This document shows positions 17,560 through 27,144 of a DNA stretch of 64,000 bases, in pieces. The notes below the pieces were generated by a model. It was not told the origin of the DNA and searched no databases. It was given only the letters and a program-made list of their open reading frames with translations. Every line of letters starts with the position of its first letter. Positions within the stretch are counted from its first letter, which is position 1. A program made the position numbers and the translations under genes. The stretch comes from Betaproteobacteria bacterium. GTDB taxonomy: Bacteria; Pseudomonadota; Gammaproteobacteria; Burkholderiales; Rhodocyclaceae. Location of the stretch: assembly GCA_016703785.1 (NCBI GenBank), contig JADJBM010000009.1, positions 1 to 64,000 on the forward strand, in the 5' to 3' direction.

Positions 17560-18009
17560 ATGGCAGTACAGGTTACCGTGCGGATGATCCGCAAGAACGA
17601 TCTCGACGCAGTGGTGGCGATCGACAAGCTCATCACCGGGCAGGAGCGGCGTGAATACTACCAGCGCAAGCTGGCCATGGCGCTGGACGACGCGCACAAC
17701 GTCAACGCTTCCCTCGCGGCCGAGATCGATGGCAAGGTGGTTGGTTTCATGATGGGCGACGTGCTGTTCGGCGAGTACGGCATTGCGGATTCCTCCGCGA
17801 CGGTCGATACGCTGGGCGTGCATCCGGATTTCCAGAAGCACGGCGTGGCCTCCGACCTGATGGACCAGTTCCTCATGAACATGAAGGCAGCCAGCGTGAA
17901 GAAGATCTACACATTGGTGAACTGGAACGACTTCGCGCTGGAAGGTTTCTTCTCGCGGCACAAGTTCCAGCCGTCCAAGCGCATCAGTCTCGAGCTTCAG
18001 CTTCCCTGA
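17560..18009 (+). CDS. GNAT-family N-acetyltransferase in the bzd operon
   Basis: This 149-residue protein has a GNAT fold. A central DTLGVHPDFQKHGVASDLM carries the acetyl-CoA pyrophosphate loop (R/Q-x2-G-x-G/A form, here QKHGVA), and a C-terminal NWNDFALEGFFSRHKF segment is typical of RimI-like enzymes. AGGAG lies about 8 bases before the ATG. It is the last gene before the operon terminator. In Rhodopseudomonas palustris a GNAT enzyme (Pat) acetylates benzoate-CoA ligase and related ligases. A similar control of an acyl-CoA ligase is a reasonable guess here, but the target is unknown and a metabolite substrate is equally possible. Confidence 0.88.
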   Translation: MAVQVTVRMIRKNDLDAVVAIDKLITGQERREYYQRKLAMALDDAHNVNASLAAEIDGKVVGFMMGDVLFGEYGIADSSATVDTLGVHPDFQKHGVASDLMDQFLMNMKAASVKKIYTLVNWNDFALEGFFSRHKFQPSKRISLELQLP

Positions 18010-18035
18010 TTCTGACCGAGTGAGGGAACAGCAGC

Positions 18036-18070
18036 GGCGCGCATTCGCCCGAGTGCGCGCCGTTTTTTTT
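18036..18070 (+). terminator. Rho-independent terminator of the bzdN operon
   Basis: Perfect 8-bp stem GGCGCGCA/TGCGCGCC (18036-18043 with 18054-18061), 10-base loop, then G and eight T. It begins 27 bases after the GNAT stop. Confidence 0.93.
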
Positions 18071-18085
18071 CTCTCAAGAGGCAAT

Positions 18086-18712
18086 ATGTGGATCGACTGC
18101 CACTGCCATACCAAACACTCCTACGACAACTGGCTGGAGCCGCTTGACCTGATACGTCGCGCCAGGGCCATAGGCCTCGATGGCGTGGTGATCACCGAGC
18201 ACCACTCCTATGACGCTTCAGGACCGGTCGAGGAAATCGGCCGTGGCGAGGGTCTGCTCGTCCTGCGCGGCGTGGAGATTTCAACCGACCGCGGCCACCT
18301 GCTGGCCTATGGCATCGAGGACGACTCCTGGAACACCTGGGGGCGGGACACCTGGCTGCCGCTCGATGACGTGATTGCACGCATTCTCGATCTGGGCGGC
18401 ATCTGCGCGCCGGCGCACCCTTACCGCGAGTTCGGCGTGTGCAGCCTGCTCGACGGGCTGCTCGACCTGCAGGGCATTGCCGCGGTGGAAACACACAATG
18501 GCGGCAACATCGATTCGGACAACGACCTGGCCGTCATCGCCACGCGCCACATGGCCTTGCCCGCCCTGGGTGGCAGCGACTGCCACAAGGTTGCCGCCGT
18601 CGGGCGCTGCGCGACGAAGTTCCTGCAGCCGGTGACGGATATGGCAAGTTTTGTCGCGGCGGTTCGCGCCGGCGCCTGCCGTGGGGACTATTTCAGGGGT
18701 TTCGCAACATAG
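18086..18712 (+). CDS. PHP-domain metal-dependent phosphoesterase
   Basis: The ATG at 18086 gives 208 residues; the frame upstream of it runs through the terminator and is not used. PHP motifs are DCHCHTKHS at the N-terminus, TEHHSYD near residue 38, PAHPYR near 112 and GGSDCHK near 168, which together make a di- or tri-nuclear metal site. Family members hydrolyse phosphate esters such as 3',5'-nucleotides or histidinol phosphate; this short stand-alone form gives no specific clue. It starts only 16 bases after the bzd terminator, so its expression needs read-through or a promoter inside the preceding gene. Confidence 0.88.
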   Translation: MWIDCHCHTKHSYDNWLEPLDLIRRARAIGLDGVVITEHHSYDASGPVEEIGRGEGLLVLRGVEISTDRGHLLAYGIEDDSWNTWGRDTWLPLDDVIARILDLGGICAPAHPYREFGVCSLLDGLLDLQGIAAVETHNGGNIDSDNDLAVIATRHMALPALGGSDCHKVAAVGRCATKFLQPVTDMASFVAAVRAGACRGDYFRGFAT

Positions 18713-18754
18713 CCGCCGTAGTGCAGCGGCTGACTATCAATTTCTCAGGCTGCC

Positions 18755-19207
18755 TCAGGCGGCAATGGCAAGATCCACCGGCTCGTTCAGCACCAGCCAG
18801 TAGAGGCCGAGCTGTCCGACAGCCTGAATGAACTTCTCGAAGTCCACCGGCTTGCGGATATAACTGTTGGCGCCGAGGCTGTAGCCTTCGTAGATGTCCT
18901 GTTGTTCTTTCGAGGTTGTGAGGATGACCACCGGTAGCAGGCTGGTGCGTTCGTTTGCACGAATGCGGCGCAAGACTTCCAAACCGTCGATGCGCGGCAG
19001 TTTCAGGTCGAGCAGCACCACGGCGGGCATGATCGACATATCCCGCCCGGCATGGTGGCCATTGCCGAACAGGTAGTCGAGCGCTTCGACGCCATCGCGG
19101 GCGACGACGACCGCATTGCCGATGCGGTTCTTGTTGAAGGCGCGCAGGGTCAACGCCTCGTCGTCGGGGTTGTCTTCCACCAGCAGTATCGGTCGATCGG
19201 TCGTCAT
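18755..19207 (-). CDS. Response regulator, single receiver domain (Rcp1/CheY-like)
   Basis: This 150-residue stand-alone receiver has the acidic pair in VEDNPDDE, the phospho-acceptor Asp in VVLLDLKLPRIDG (about residue 65), the Thr in ILTTSKE and the Lys in SYIRKPVDF. There is no output domain, so it acts through protein contacts, as the Rcp1-type regulators paired with phytochrome or PAS histidine kinases do. It lies 15 bases downstream of the kinase gene on the same strand and is surely its partner. Confidence 0.93.
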   Translation of the reverse strand: MTTDRPILLVEDNPDDEALTLRAFNKNRIGNAVVVARDGVEALDYLFGNGHHAGRDMSIMPAVVLLDLKLPRIDGLEVLRRIRANERTSLLPVVILTTSKEQQDIYEGYSLGANSYIRKPVDFEKFIQAVGQLGLYWLVLNEPVDLAIAA

Positions 19208-19222
19208 TTGTTGTTGTTCCTG

Positions 19223-22205
19223 TTACGTCAGCGTGAAAAAGAATGTTGCTCCTCGTTCCGGCTCGGCTTCGGCCCAGATGCGGCCGCCGTGGCGCTGGAT
19301 GATGCGATGAACGATTGCCAGGCCGATGCCGGTACCTTCGAATTCCTGCGGCTTGTGCATGCGCTGAAAGGCACCGAACAGCTTTCCGGCATAAGTCATG
19401 TCGAAGCCGGCACCATTATCACTGACAAAATACACCGGTTTGTCGCCTTCATGCAAGGTGCCGAATTCGATCGTGGGAGCGGCATGCTTTGCAGTGAATT
19501 TCCAGGCGTTCCGCAGAAGGTTTTCCAGGGCGATGCGCAGCAGGTTGGGGTCACCGTTGGCGGATATATCCAAGGCAATATGCGTTGCCACGCTGCGCTG
19601 CGGTTGCAACTGCTTAAGATCGTTCAGAATAGATGCAGCGATGCCGGAGAGATTGACGGTATCGCGTTTCATCTCGTTGCGTGTCACGCGTGACAAGGCA
19701 AGCATGTCGTCGATCAATTGCTGCATGCGTTGTGTGCCACTGCGTATGCGATCGATGTATCCCTTGCCGCGTGCGTCGACCAGCGCACCGTAGTCTTCCT
19801 CGATCATGCGCGAAAACTCCGTCGATGGCGCGCAGCGGCGCGACCAGGTCGTGCGACACGGAATAGCTGAATGCCTCCAGTTCCTTGTTGGCAGCCGTCA
19901 GTTCGGCCGTACGCTCCCGGACGCGCTGCTCGAGTTCTTCGCGGAGCTTCCGATTCTCCGTTTCTGCGAGTTTGCGGTCCGTGATGTCGCGCCAGACGAC
20001 GTAGAGCAAGGGCGTGTCCTGATGGATGATGCGCGTCAGCAGGACTTCGGCCGGGAAGATTTCGCCGTCCGCCCTGCGATGCAGCCATTCGAAGCGGTGG
20101 CTGCCTTGCTCAAAGGCGATCCTGATCATCTCGTCAGCCTTTTCTACTGACAGGCGGCCATCGGGCTGGTACTCGGGCGACAGTTCGGAAGGGTGCACGG
20201 TGCCCAGTTCCTGCTTCGAGTTCATGCGCAGCATGTTCAATGCAGCCAGATTGCAGTCGACGAAGCGATCACCCTCGATGATGAGCGAGGCATCGGTCGA
20301 TTCCTCGAAGTACTTGCGGAAGCGTCCTTCGCTTACCCGCAGGGCCTCGATGGCCAGCCGTCGCTCGGAGACGTCGAGGTAGATCCATACGCTGCCGTCC
20401 TGTGGATGGGCGGGGTCGATGGCGCGACCCGTGATGTAACCCCAGAACAGGCTGCCATCCTTGCGCCGTAGTTGAATCTCTTCGCTGAATGATCTGTTGC
20501 TGTTGAGGACCTGATATGTTTCGGCACCCCTGGCATCGTAAATATCCCAGGACGGATAGGGATAGAGAATTTCGGTGGTCTGTCCGGTCAGCTCGCCGGG
20601 TTCATAGCCGAATAAAACTTCAAAGCGGCGATTGCAACTCATGACGACGCGATTTTTCAGATAGACGATGCCGACGAGGGCGTTGTCCAGCAGGGCTTGC
20701 TGCTCGGCAAGCAGTGACTTGATACTGCCTTCCGCCTGTTTTTGCGCCTCGATGTCCGAACTCGCTCCAGCGAACCTGATGACCCGGCCTTCAGGGTTCC
20801 AAACCGCCTGACCGCGCCCTCGGAACCAGCGCCAGCCGCCATCCTTGTGGCGCATGCGGTACTCGACGTCGTAGGGGGTGCGTTCCCGGAAATGCTTGCG
20901 TACCGCTTCTTCGACACGCGGAAGGTCTTCCGGATGCACGATGCCGAGAAAGCTTTGTCGTTCATTGGGCAGTTCTTCTTCGGAATAGCCGAGCAGTTCC
21001 CGGTAGCGCGGCGAGATGTAGTACGTGTTCTCCGAGACATTCCAGTCCCAGATGCCGTCGGACGAACCGCGCACGGCATAAAAGAATGTCTCTTCGCTCT
21101 CTCGCAATGCCTGCTCGACGGCCTTCTGCGCTGAAATATCCGAAAGGGAACCGGCGAAGCGGGAGGCTTCGCCGCCTTCGTCCCGCTGGGTCTGACCACG
21201 TCCGCGGAACCAGCGATAGCTGCCGTCACGGCAGCGAAGACGGTAGGTTTCGTCGAAGCGCACATCTGCTTGCTGCGTGGCGGCATCCAGGGCGGCCAGG
21301 GTGCGGTCGCGGTCATCCGGGTGCAGCGCCGTCCTGAACTGGAACATCACGCGGAATTCCTGCTCGTCTCCATAGCCCAGCAGCTCCCTGAAGCGCGGGG
21401 AGAAGTATGTGGCGTTGCGACGCAGATCCCAGTCCCAGATGCCATCGGACGTGCCGAGCATGACCAGCGCCAGGCGCTCCTCGCTGGCATGGAGTGCATG
21501 GACGCGTTCGTCGAGCATCTGGGCCATATTGTTGAAGGCCGCACCCAGGCGGCCGATTTCGTCGTGGCGGTCGTTGACAACGCGAACGGAGAGGTCACCA
21601 CCGGCCAGGCGACCGGCAACATGGGTCAGATTGCCCAGTCGCCGCATCATGCCGAAACCGAGCAGAAGCAGCCCGACAAGCGAAACCAGGATTCCGGCCG
21701 ATGCGACCAGGATGACCTGTCGCAGCAAGCGGCGGCGGGCTTCCTGCAGAAAGGCAGTAGGCAGCCCGTAGCGCAGTTCCCCGACTTTAAGACCGCCCAG
21801 CGTGATGAATTGCTGGAGATGCACCATGCCGGAATCCGCGGCTGCAAGTACGTCGCCATCGATGGGAGGAAGCGGCCGTTCCATGTCCCACCCTGCGGCG
21901 ACGATCAGCTTGCCGCGTTCGTCCCGAAGCACTGCGTAATCGATCTCTCCCTCGCCGCGCGCGCGTTGCAGGGCCAGTTCCAGAGCGGAGTAGTTGCGCT
22001 CGGCCAGTTCCGAAGCGAGGGCGGCATTGAAGAGGACGGTTCCCTGGTCGATGCGCACCCTGATCTGCTCGGCGAGGGCTCGGTCCATCTGCTGGATGCC
22101 CAGATAGGTCAGCGCGGCGATCAGGATGATTTCGGACAGTACGGCTGCGCCGATCAGTTGAAGCCGGAAGGATCGCTGCGTGAGCCAGTCGAGAATGCGG
22201 CGCAT
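19223..22205 (-). pseudogene. PAS-rich sensor histidine kinase, split by a frameshift in the kinase core
   Basis: Two frames together encode one kinase. Frame 1 (22205 down to 19614) has two membrane segments (about residues 13-35 and 155-178), a HAMP linker, four PAS/PAC units and the HisKA H-box SHDLVAPLRAIDG. Frame 2 (19807 down to 19223) supplies the rest: LALSRVTRNE, the N-box NLLRNAWKF, DNGAGF and GTGIGLAIVHR. The switch is at about 19811-19820, where GGAGTTTTCG has one base too many; dropping it gives the expected G(F/V)SRMIEEDYG continuation. An ATG sits at 19805-19807 at the start of the second frame, so a separate ATPase fragment could in principle be made. A sequencing error in the T4 run is possible; if real, the kinase cannot phosphorylate its regulator. 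The upstream neighbour is a PhnD-like binding protein. Confidence 0.85.
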
Positions 22206-22214
22206 CGAGGCGGC

Positions 22215-23045
22215 TCAGGGCTTGAGGCGTTTTCGGATATCGGACTGAAAGCCGTCCATCGCCTTCAATTCACGCTCACCCGGGACGCGCAATCCCTCCA
22301 GGGCCAGCACCTCGAAGAACTGCTGACCAGCCACGCTATTTTCGAATTGCAGCAGGATATCCTGCACCTGCCTGACGCGATTCGAGCCCCCGGGCAGCAG
22401 CATGAACATCAGTCCCGGAATTTCCCGCGACTCGGCCAGGATGCGCAGCCGTAGTCTCAAGTCGTCTTCTAGCTGGGGGATGAGGTTGGCGGTTGTCACG
22501 CCGGCGTCGACTTCGCCCTGCAGCACGGCATGGACTGCATTGCTGGGCGATTTGACGACATGGAATTGAAGATCTCGTTCCGGCTGCAGGCCATTCAGGC
22601 GGAAAATTTCCTTGCCGAGCTGGGATAGGGCGAGCATCGGGTCCAGCAACGCCACGCGCTTGCCGGAAAGGTCTTTCAAGCCGGTGTACGGCGCATGGCG
22701 CTCAACGATGACGAGCGCCTTGATGTTGCGCCGTGTCACGACCACCGGGAGATAACCGGCTTCGGTCTGGAGAAAGCGGCCCAGGCCGGGCCCGAGGACG
22801 ATCGCGTCGTATTCCTTGCGCAAACAACGTTCCAGAAAGGTGATGAAGTCGGGAGCCGTCGTCAGCACGACGGGACGCTGAAGCTTTTCTTCCAGATGCG
22901 CGCGCAAGGGCTGGTAGGCCGTCACCAGGGTAGTGGTCGGCAGATAGGGCACGATGCCCAGTTCGAAGGGTCTGGGCCCGGTTGCCGTCGCGGCCTGACC
23001 CAGGCCGGCGCACAAGATCATCAGAATAATGCGCAGGATACGCAT
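22215..23045 (-). CDS. PhnD/TroA-like periplasmic substrate-binding protein
   Basis: The ATG at 23043-23045 (GGAG about 9 bases before) gives 276 residues with a signal peptide (MRILRIILMILCAGLGQAAT); the longer open frame upstream lacks a sensible N-terminus and overlaps prmB. The domain is the phosphate/phosphonate-type periplasmic binding fold: FELGIVPYLPTT near the N-terminus, PLRAHLEEKLQRPV, then LSGKRVALLDP and GEVDAGVTTAN. No ABC permease or ATPase is nearby. The gene ends 9 bases before the PAS kinase, so it more likely acts as an extracytoplasmic sensor for that kinase than in transport, a pairing known for other PhnD-like proteins. Confidence 0.85.
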   Translation of the reverse strand: MRILRIILMILCAGLGQAATATGPRPFELGIVPYLPTTTLVTAYQPLRAHLEEKLQRPVVLTTAPDFITFLERCLRKEYDAIVLGPGLGRFLQTEAGYLPVVVTRRNIKALVIVERHAPYTGLKDLSGKRVALLDPMLALSQLGKEIFRLNGLQPERDLQFHVVKSPSNAVHAVLQGEVDAGVTTANLIPQLEDDLRLRLRILAESREIPGLMFMLLPGGSNRVRQVQDILLQFENSVAGQQFFEVLALEGLRVPGERELKAMDGFQSDIRKRLKP

Positions 23046-23085
23046 CGAGGGCGGCTCCTGAGGAATGCAGCCCTGGAGCTGCAGG

Positions 23086-23976
23086 TTATTCGGGCAGTTG
23101 TTCCCGGGACAGCAGGAAAACCATTCCTTCGCCGTTATCCGATTCCAGCCAGGTGAAACCCAGGCGCGGAAAGGCTTTTTCGACGATAGCACGGTTCCCA
23201 CCCACTTCTACGGCAAGAATGCCGCCCGGCTTGAGATGGTCATGGGCGCCAGCCAGGATGCCCCGCACCGCATCCAGCCCGTCCTCGCCGGAAGCCAGGG
23301 CCAACGCCGGCTCATGACGGTATTCCGCAGGCAAGGCCTGCATGGAGGCTCCCGTCACGTAGGGCGGGTTGGAGATGATGAGATCGTAGTGTCGTCCCGC
23401 GAGTGCGGAAAAGAGGTCCGAGCGGATCAGTTCGATGCGCTCGCCCAACTGATAGTCGGCCACGTTTCGCGTTGCGACTTCGAGGGCTTCCGTGGAAATG
23501 TCCGCCGCATCGACATGGGAATTGGGAAAGGCATGGGCCAGGAGAATGGCCAGGCAACCCGAGCCGGTGCACAGGTCGAGCGCCGAACCGACCGCTTCGG
23601 GCTCCTCGATCCAGGGTGCCAGGGGATCGTCCAGCAACAGCTCGGCGATGTGCGAACGCGGCACGATCACTCGTTCATCGACATAAAAGGGAAAATCGCC
23701 CAGCCAGGCTTCGCGCGTCAGATAGGCGGCCGGGATGCGCTCCTCGATGCGTCGATTCAGCAGGGCGAAAATGGTTTCGCGCTCGTTTTCCGTCAGGGCG
23801 GCATCGAGGAAGGGTTCAAGGCGATCGAGCGGAAGGTGCAAGGCATGAAGCAGGAGATAGGCCGCTTCGTCGTATGCATTCTGTGTGCCGTGGCCGAAGT
23901 GCAGTCCCGCCGCGTTGAAGCGGCTGACCGCCCAGCGCAGGAAGTCGCGCAGCGTGACCAGTTCGGGCGGGATCAT
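23086..23976 (-). CDS. prmB: Ribosomal protein L3 N5-glutamine methyltransferase
   Basis: This 296-residue class I SAM methyltransferase has an N-terminal helical domain, the glycine-rich DLCTGSGCLAI (about residue 143) and the diagnostic NPPYV catalytic motif (about 206). The N-terminal half and the PRSHIAELL segment are typical of PrmB, not PrmC. It methylates the glutamine of L3. It overlaps dapE by 4 bases and is probably translated from the same mRNA. Confidence 0.93.
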   Translation of the reverse strand: MIPPELVTLRDFLRWAVSRFNAAGLHFGHGTQNAYDEAAYLLLHALHLPLDRLEPFLDAALTENERETIFALLNRRIEERIPAAYLTREAWLGDFPFYVDERVIVPRSHIAELLLDDPLAPWIEEPEAVGSALDLCTGSGCLAILLAHAFPNSHVDAADISTEALEVATRNVADYQLGERIELIRSDLFSALAGRHYDLIISNPPYVTGASMQALPAEYRHEPALALASGEDGLDAVRGILAGAHDHLKPGGILAVEVGGNRAIVEKAFPRLGFTWLESDNGEGMVFLLSREQLPE

Positions 23977-25103
23977 TTCAGGAGCAGATCGAGCATGCGC
24001 TCGTAGATGCGGGAGAGTTCCTCAATATCGGCCACTGCAATGCACTCGTCGATCTTGTGGATAGTGGCGTTGAGCGGTCCCAGTTCAATGACTTCGGGGC
24101 AGATGTCGGCGATGAAACGGCCGTCGGAGGTGCCGCCGCTGGTGGAAAGTTCGGTTTCGACGTCCGTAATGTCGCGGATGGCCTGCGCGGCCACTTCGAC
24201 CAGCCTGCCGCGCGGCGTGAGGTAAGGTTTGCCCGAGAGGGTCCAGTCCAGGGCGTACTCGACATCGTGACGGTCGAGGATCTCATGTACCCGCGCCTTC
24301 AGCCCGTCCGGCGTGCTGGCGGTGGAAAAACGAAAGTTGAAGAGGATTTCCGCCGTGCCGGGCACGACGTTGTCTGCTCCGGTGCCAGCGTGAAAGTTGG
24401 ACACCTGCCAGGAAGTGGGTGGGAAATAGTCGTTGCCGTCGTCCCAAACCGTAGACGCCAGTTCAGCCAGGGCGGGCGCCACCTTGTGGACCGGATTCTT
24501 CACGAGATGCGGGTAGGCGATGTGGCCCTGTACGCCCTTGACGACAAGCCTGCCCGCCAGCGAGCCCCTGCGGCCGTTCTTGATGGTGTCGGCCAGGCGC
24601 GCGGCTGAAGTCGGCTCGCCGACGATGCAGTAGTCGAGGCGCTCGCCGCGTGCCTTGAGGGTCTCGACGACGCGTACGGTGCCGTCTATAGCACGACCTT
24701 CCTCGTCGGACGTGAGCAGCAGTGCGATATCGCCTGCGGGCTTGGGTGTGGCGGCAAGAAAACGCTCCACCGCCGTGACGAAGGCGGCGATGCTGGTTTT
24801 CATGTCTGCCGTGCCGCGTCCGTAAAGAAAACCTTCGCGCACCAAGGGCGTGAAGGGATCGGAACGCCATTGGTCGAGCGGGCCAGGCGGTACCACGTCG
24901 GTATGCCCTGCAAAGCAGAGAATCGGCCCTCCACCGCCGCGTCGCGCCCACAGATTCGAGACTCCCTCGCGATCCATGCGATCGAGGTTGAATCCGAGGG
25001 GAGCGAGTCGGCGGGCGACGATATCCAGGCAGCCGCCGTCGTCCGGCGTCACTGAACGGCGTGCAATCAGTTCACAGGCAAGCTCGAAGGTTGAACCAGG
25101 CAT
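23973..25103 (-). CDS. dapE: Succinyl-diaminopimelate desuccinylase
   Basis: This 376-residue M20 peptidase-family zinc enzyme carries metal-ligand segments FAGHTDVVPPG, GRGTADMKTS and LLLTSDEEG, with the STSGGTSDGRF region near residue 320. It cleaves N-succinyl-LL-2,6-diaminopimelate to LL-diaminopimelate and succinate in lysine and peptidoglycan synthesis. It overlaps the pilU-like gene by one base upstream and prmB by four downstream, and dapD and dapC lie upstream on the same strand, so three succinylase-pathway enzymes are co-encoded. Confidence 0.96.
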   Translation of the reverse strand: MPGSTFELACELIARRSVTPDDGGCLDIVARRLAPLGFNLDRMDREGVSNLWARRGGGGPILCFAGHTDVVPPGPLDQWRSDPFTPLVREGFLYGRGTADMKTSIAAFVTAVERFLAATPKPAGDIALLLTSDEEGRAIDGTVRVVETLKARGERLDYCIVGEPTSAARLADTIKNGRRGSLAGRLVVKGVQGHIAYPHLVKNPVHKVAPALAELASTVWDDGNDYFPPTSWQVSNFHAGTGADNVVPGTAEILFNFRFSTASTPDGLKARVHEILDRHDVEYALDWTLSGKPYLTPRGRLVEVAAQAIRDITDVETELSTSGGTSDGRFIADICPEVIELGPLNATIHKIDECIAVADIEELSRIYERMLDLLLK

Positions 25104-26284
25104 TATCCTGCGGCGTCGTCAACGTTGAGCGTGAATTCGGTGAAGGAGGCGCCCGTGTTCTCCTGATCGAAATCGAGTGCCGGGGCGGCTGTGTGGGTCT
25201 TCCTGTCGTTCGGCGAAGGCGTTCCCAACTGCGAGTTGTTGATGAGCCAGGACAGGTTGGTCGGCGAGTCGGAGTGTGCCAGCGCTTCTTCCAGGGTAAT
25301 GACGTTTTCCTTGTAAAGCCGAAACAGGTCCTGCTCGAAGGTCTGCGAGCCGGGGGCCATGCTTTGCTCCATGGCTTCCTTGATGCCGTTGATCTCGCCT
25401 TTGTCTATCAGTTCCTGGATATGCCGCGTATTGAGCAGGATTTCCACGGCGGGAATGCGGCTTCCGTCGGGTTTTTTCACCAGGCGCTGGGAAATGATGC
25501 CCTTCAGGCTGGTCGACAAGTCGAGATAGAGAGCGGTTCGGTTCTCGATTGCATAGAAGTTGATGATGCGGTTGAGTGCGTGGTAGCTGTTGTTGGCGTG
25601 CAGGGTGGCCAGGCACAAGTGGCCGGTCTGGGCGTAGGCGAGCGCCGCCGCCATGGTTTCCTTGTCTCGGATCTCGCCGATGAGGATGCAGTCCGGCGCC
25701 TGGCGCATGGCATTCTTCAGGGCGTTTTCCCAGACCTTGGTGTCGAGTCCGATCTCGCGCTGGTTGACCACAGACTTCTTGTGCTTGAAGAGGTATTCGA
25801 TCGGATCTTCCACTGTCAGGATATGACCCGAGCGATTGGAGTTGCGGTGATCGATCATGGCCGCCAGGGTCGTTGACTTGCCCGAGCCGGTCGATCCGAC
25901 GACCAGCACGAGACCGCGTTTCTCCATGATGATCTCGGACAGCACTTCGGGAAGTCCGAGTTCGTCCAGCTTGGGGATTTCGCCCTGGATGAAGCGAACC
26001 ACGATGGCGATCGTGCCGCGTTGCCAGAACATGTTCACGCGGAAATTGCCGACGTCGCGGATGCCGAAGGAGAGGTTGATCTCCTTCTCCTCCTCGAAAC
26101 TGAGGATCTGCTCCGGCTTGAGCATCTCGTAGGCCATTTTCTGGATGGTGGCCGGATCCATGATCTGCTGATTGATGGGAATTGTGCTGCCCTGGATCTT
26201 GATGTGAATGGGCGCGCCGGCGGACACGAAGATGTCCGAGGCCTTCTTGTCGGCCATCAGGTGGAAGAGCTTTTCGAAGATCAT
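25103..26284 (-). CDS. pilU: Twitching motility ATPase PilU
   Basis: This 393-residue PilT/PilU-type secretion ATPase has Walker A GSTGSGKST at 130-138, an Asp box around LTVEDPIEYLF, a Walker B region (ILIGEIRDKETM) and HANNSYHALNRI. The C-terminal extension of about 40 residues and the N-terminal SDIFVSAG form are typical of PilU. It is a retraction ATPase of type IV pili, acting at the inner-membrane base. The gene is inserted between dapD and dapE with a gap of 27 bases and an overlap of one base, an unusual setting far from pilT. Confidence 0.92.
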   Translation of the reverse strand: MIFEKLFHLMADKKASDIFVSAGAPIHIKIQGSTIPINQQIMDPATIQKMAYEMLKPEQILSFEEEKEINLSFGIRDVGNFRVNMFWQRGTIAIVVRFIQGEIPKLDELGLPEVLSEIIMEKRGLVLVVGSTGSGKSTTLAAMIDHRNSNRSGHILTVEDPIEYLFKHKKSVVNQREIGLDTKVWENALKNAMRQAPDCILIGEIRDKETMAAALAYAQTGHLCLATLHANNSYHALNRIINFYAIENRTALYLDLSTSLKGIISQRLVKKPDGSRIPAVEILLNTRHIQELIDKGEINGIKEAMEQSMAPGSQTFEQDLFRLYKENVITLEEALAHSDSPTNLSWLINNSQLGTPSPNDRKTHTAAPALDFDQENTGASFTEFTLNVDDAAG

Positions 26285-26311
26285 GGCTTGCCTCCCGTCG
26301 GGGGAATCGGA

Positions 26312-27133
26312 TCAGATGCCGCGCAGCAACTCGTTGATGCCGACCTTGGCGCGCGTCTTGGCGTCCACCTGCTTGACGATGACGGCACAGTATAGGCTGT
26401 ACTTGCCGTCGGCAGACGGCAGGCTGCCGGATACGACGACAGAGCCGGCCGGCACGCGGCCATAGGTGATCTCGCCCGTGTCGCGGTTGTAGATGCGCGT
26501 GCTCTGCCCGATGAACACACCCATCGAGATGACGCAGTCGTCCTCGAGGATGACGCCTTCGACCACCTCGGAGCGGGCGCCGATGAAGCAGTTGTCGCCG
26601 ATGATGGTCGGGTTGGCCTGCAGTGGCTCCAGCACGCCGCCAATGCCGACTCCGCCGGACAGGTGCACGTTTTTGCCGATCTGGGCGCAGGAGCCGACCG
26701 TCGCCCAGCCGTCCACCATGGTGCCCTCGTCGACGTAGGCGCCGATATTGACGAAGGAGGGCATCAGCACGACGTTGCGGCCGATGTAGGCGCCGCGGCG
26801 CACCACGGCGCCGGGCACGACGCGGAAGCCGCCGCGCTCGAATTGTTCCGCATCGTATTTGCCGAACTTGGTCGGCACCTTGTCCCAATAGCGCAGGGCG
26901 CCTCCGTCCATGACTCGGTTGTCCTCGAGGCGGAAAGAGAGGAGGACCGCCTTCTTGATCCACTGGTGCGTGGTCCATTCGCCGTCGATCTTTTCGGCCA
27001 CGCGCAGCTTGCCCTGGTCGAGTTGTGCAAGGACATGCTCGACGGCCTCGCCGACCTTGGCCGGTGCCTTGCCGGGCTGAATGCCGGCACGGTCTTCCCA
27101 AGCCTGATCGATTATCTTCTGATAGTCCTGCAT
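26312..27133 (-). CDS. dapD: 2,3,4,5-tetrahydropyridine-2,6-dicarboxylate N-succinyltransferase
   Basis: The ATG at 27131-27133 gives 273 residues, the standard DapD length. The C-terminal two thirds are a left-handed beta-helix with hexapeptide repeats (PSFVNIGAYVDEGTMVD, GKNVHLSGGVGIGG). The ending, NELLRGI, is also typical. It succinylates tetrahydrodipicolinate using succinyl-CoA. It lies 11 bases downstream of dapC. Confidence 0.97.
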   Translation of the reverse strand: MQDYQKIIDQAWEDRAGIQPGKAPAKVGEAVEHVLAQLDQGKLRVAEKIDGEWTTHQWIKKAVLLSFRLEDNRVMDGGALRYWDKVPTKFGKYDAEQFERGGFRVVPGAVVRRGAYIGRNVVLMPSFVNIGAYVDEGTMVDGWATVGSCAQIGKNVHLSGGVGIGGVLEPLQANPTIIGDNCFIGARSEVVEGVILEDDCVISMGVFIGQSTRIYNRDTGEITYGRVPAGSVVVSGSLPSADGKYSLYCAVIVKQVDAKTRAKVGINELLRGI

Positions 27134-27144
27134 TGCGGTTCCTT

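Noticed and set aside
19223..19807. Treating the ATPase fragment as an independent kinase gene
   Set aside because: It lacks an H-box and a ribosome site, and its sequence continues the upstream frame exactly after a one-base shift.
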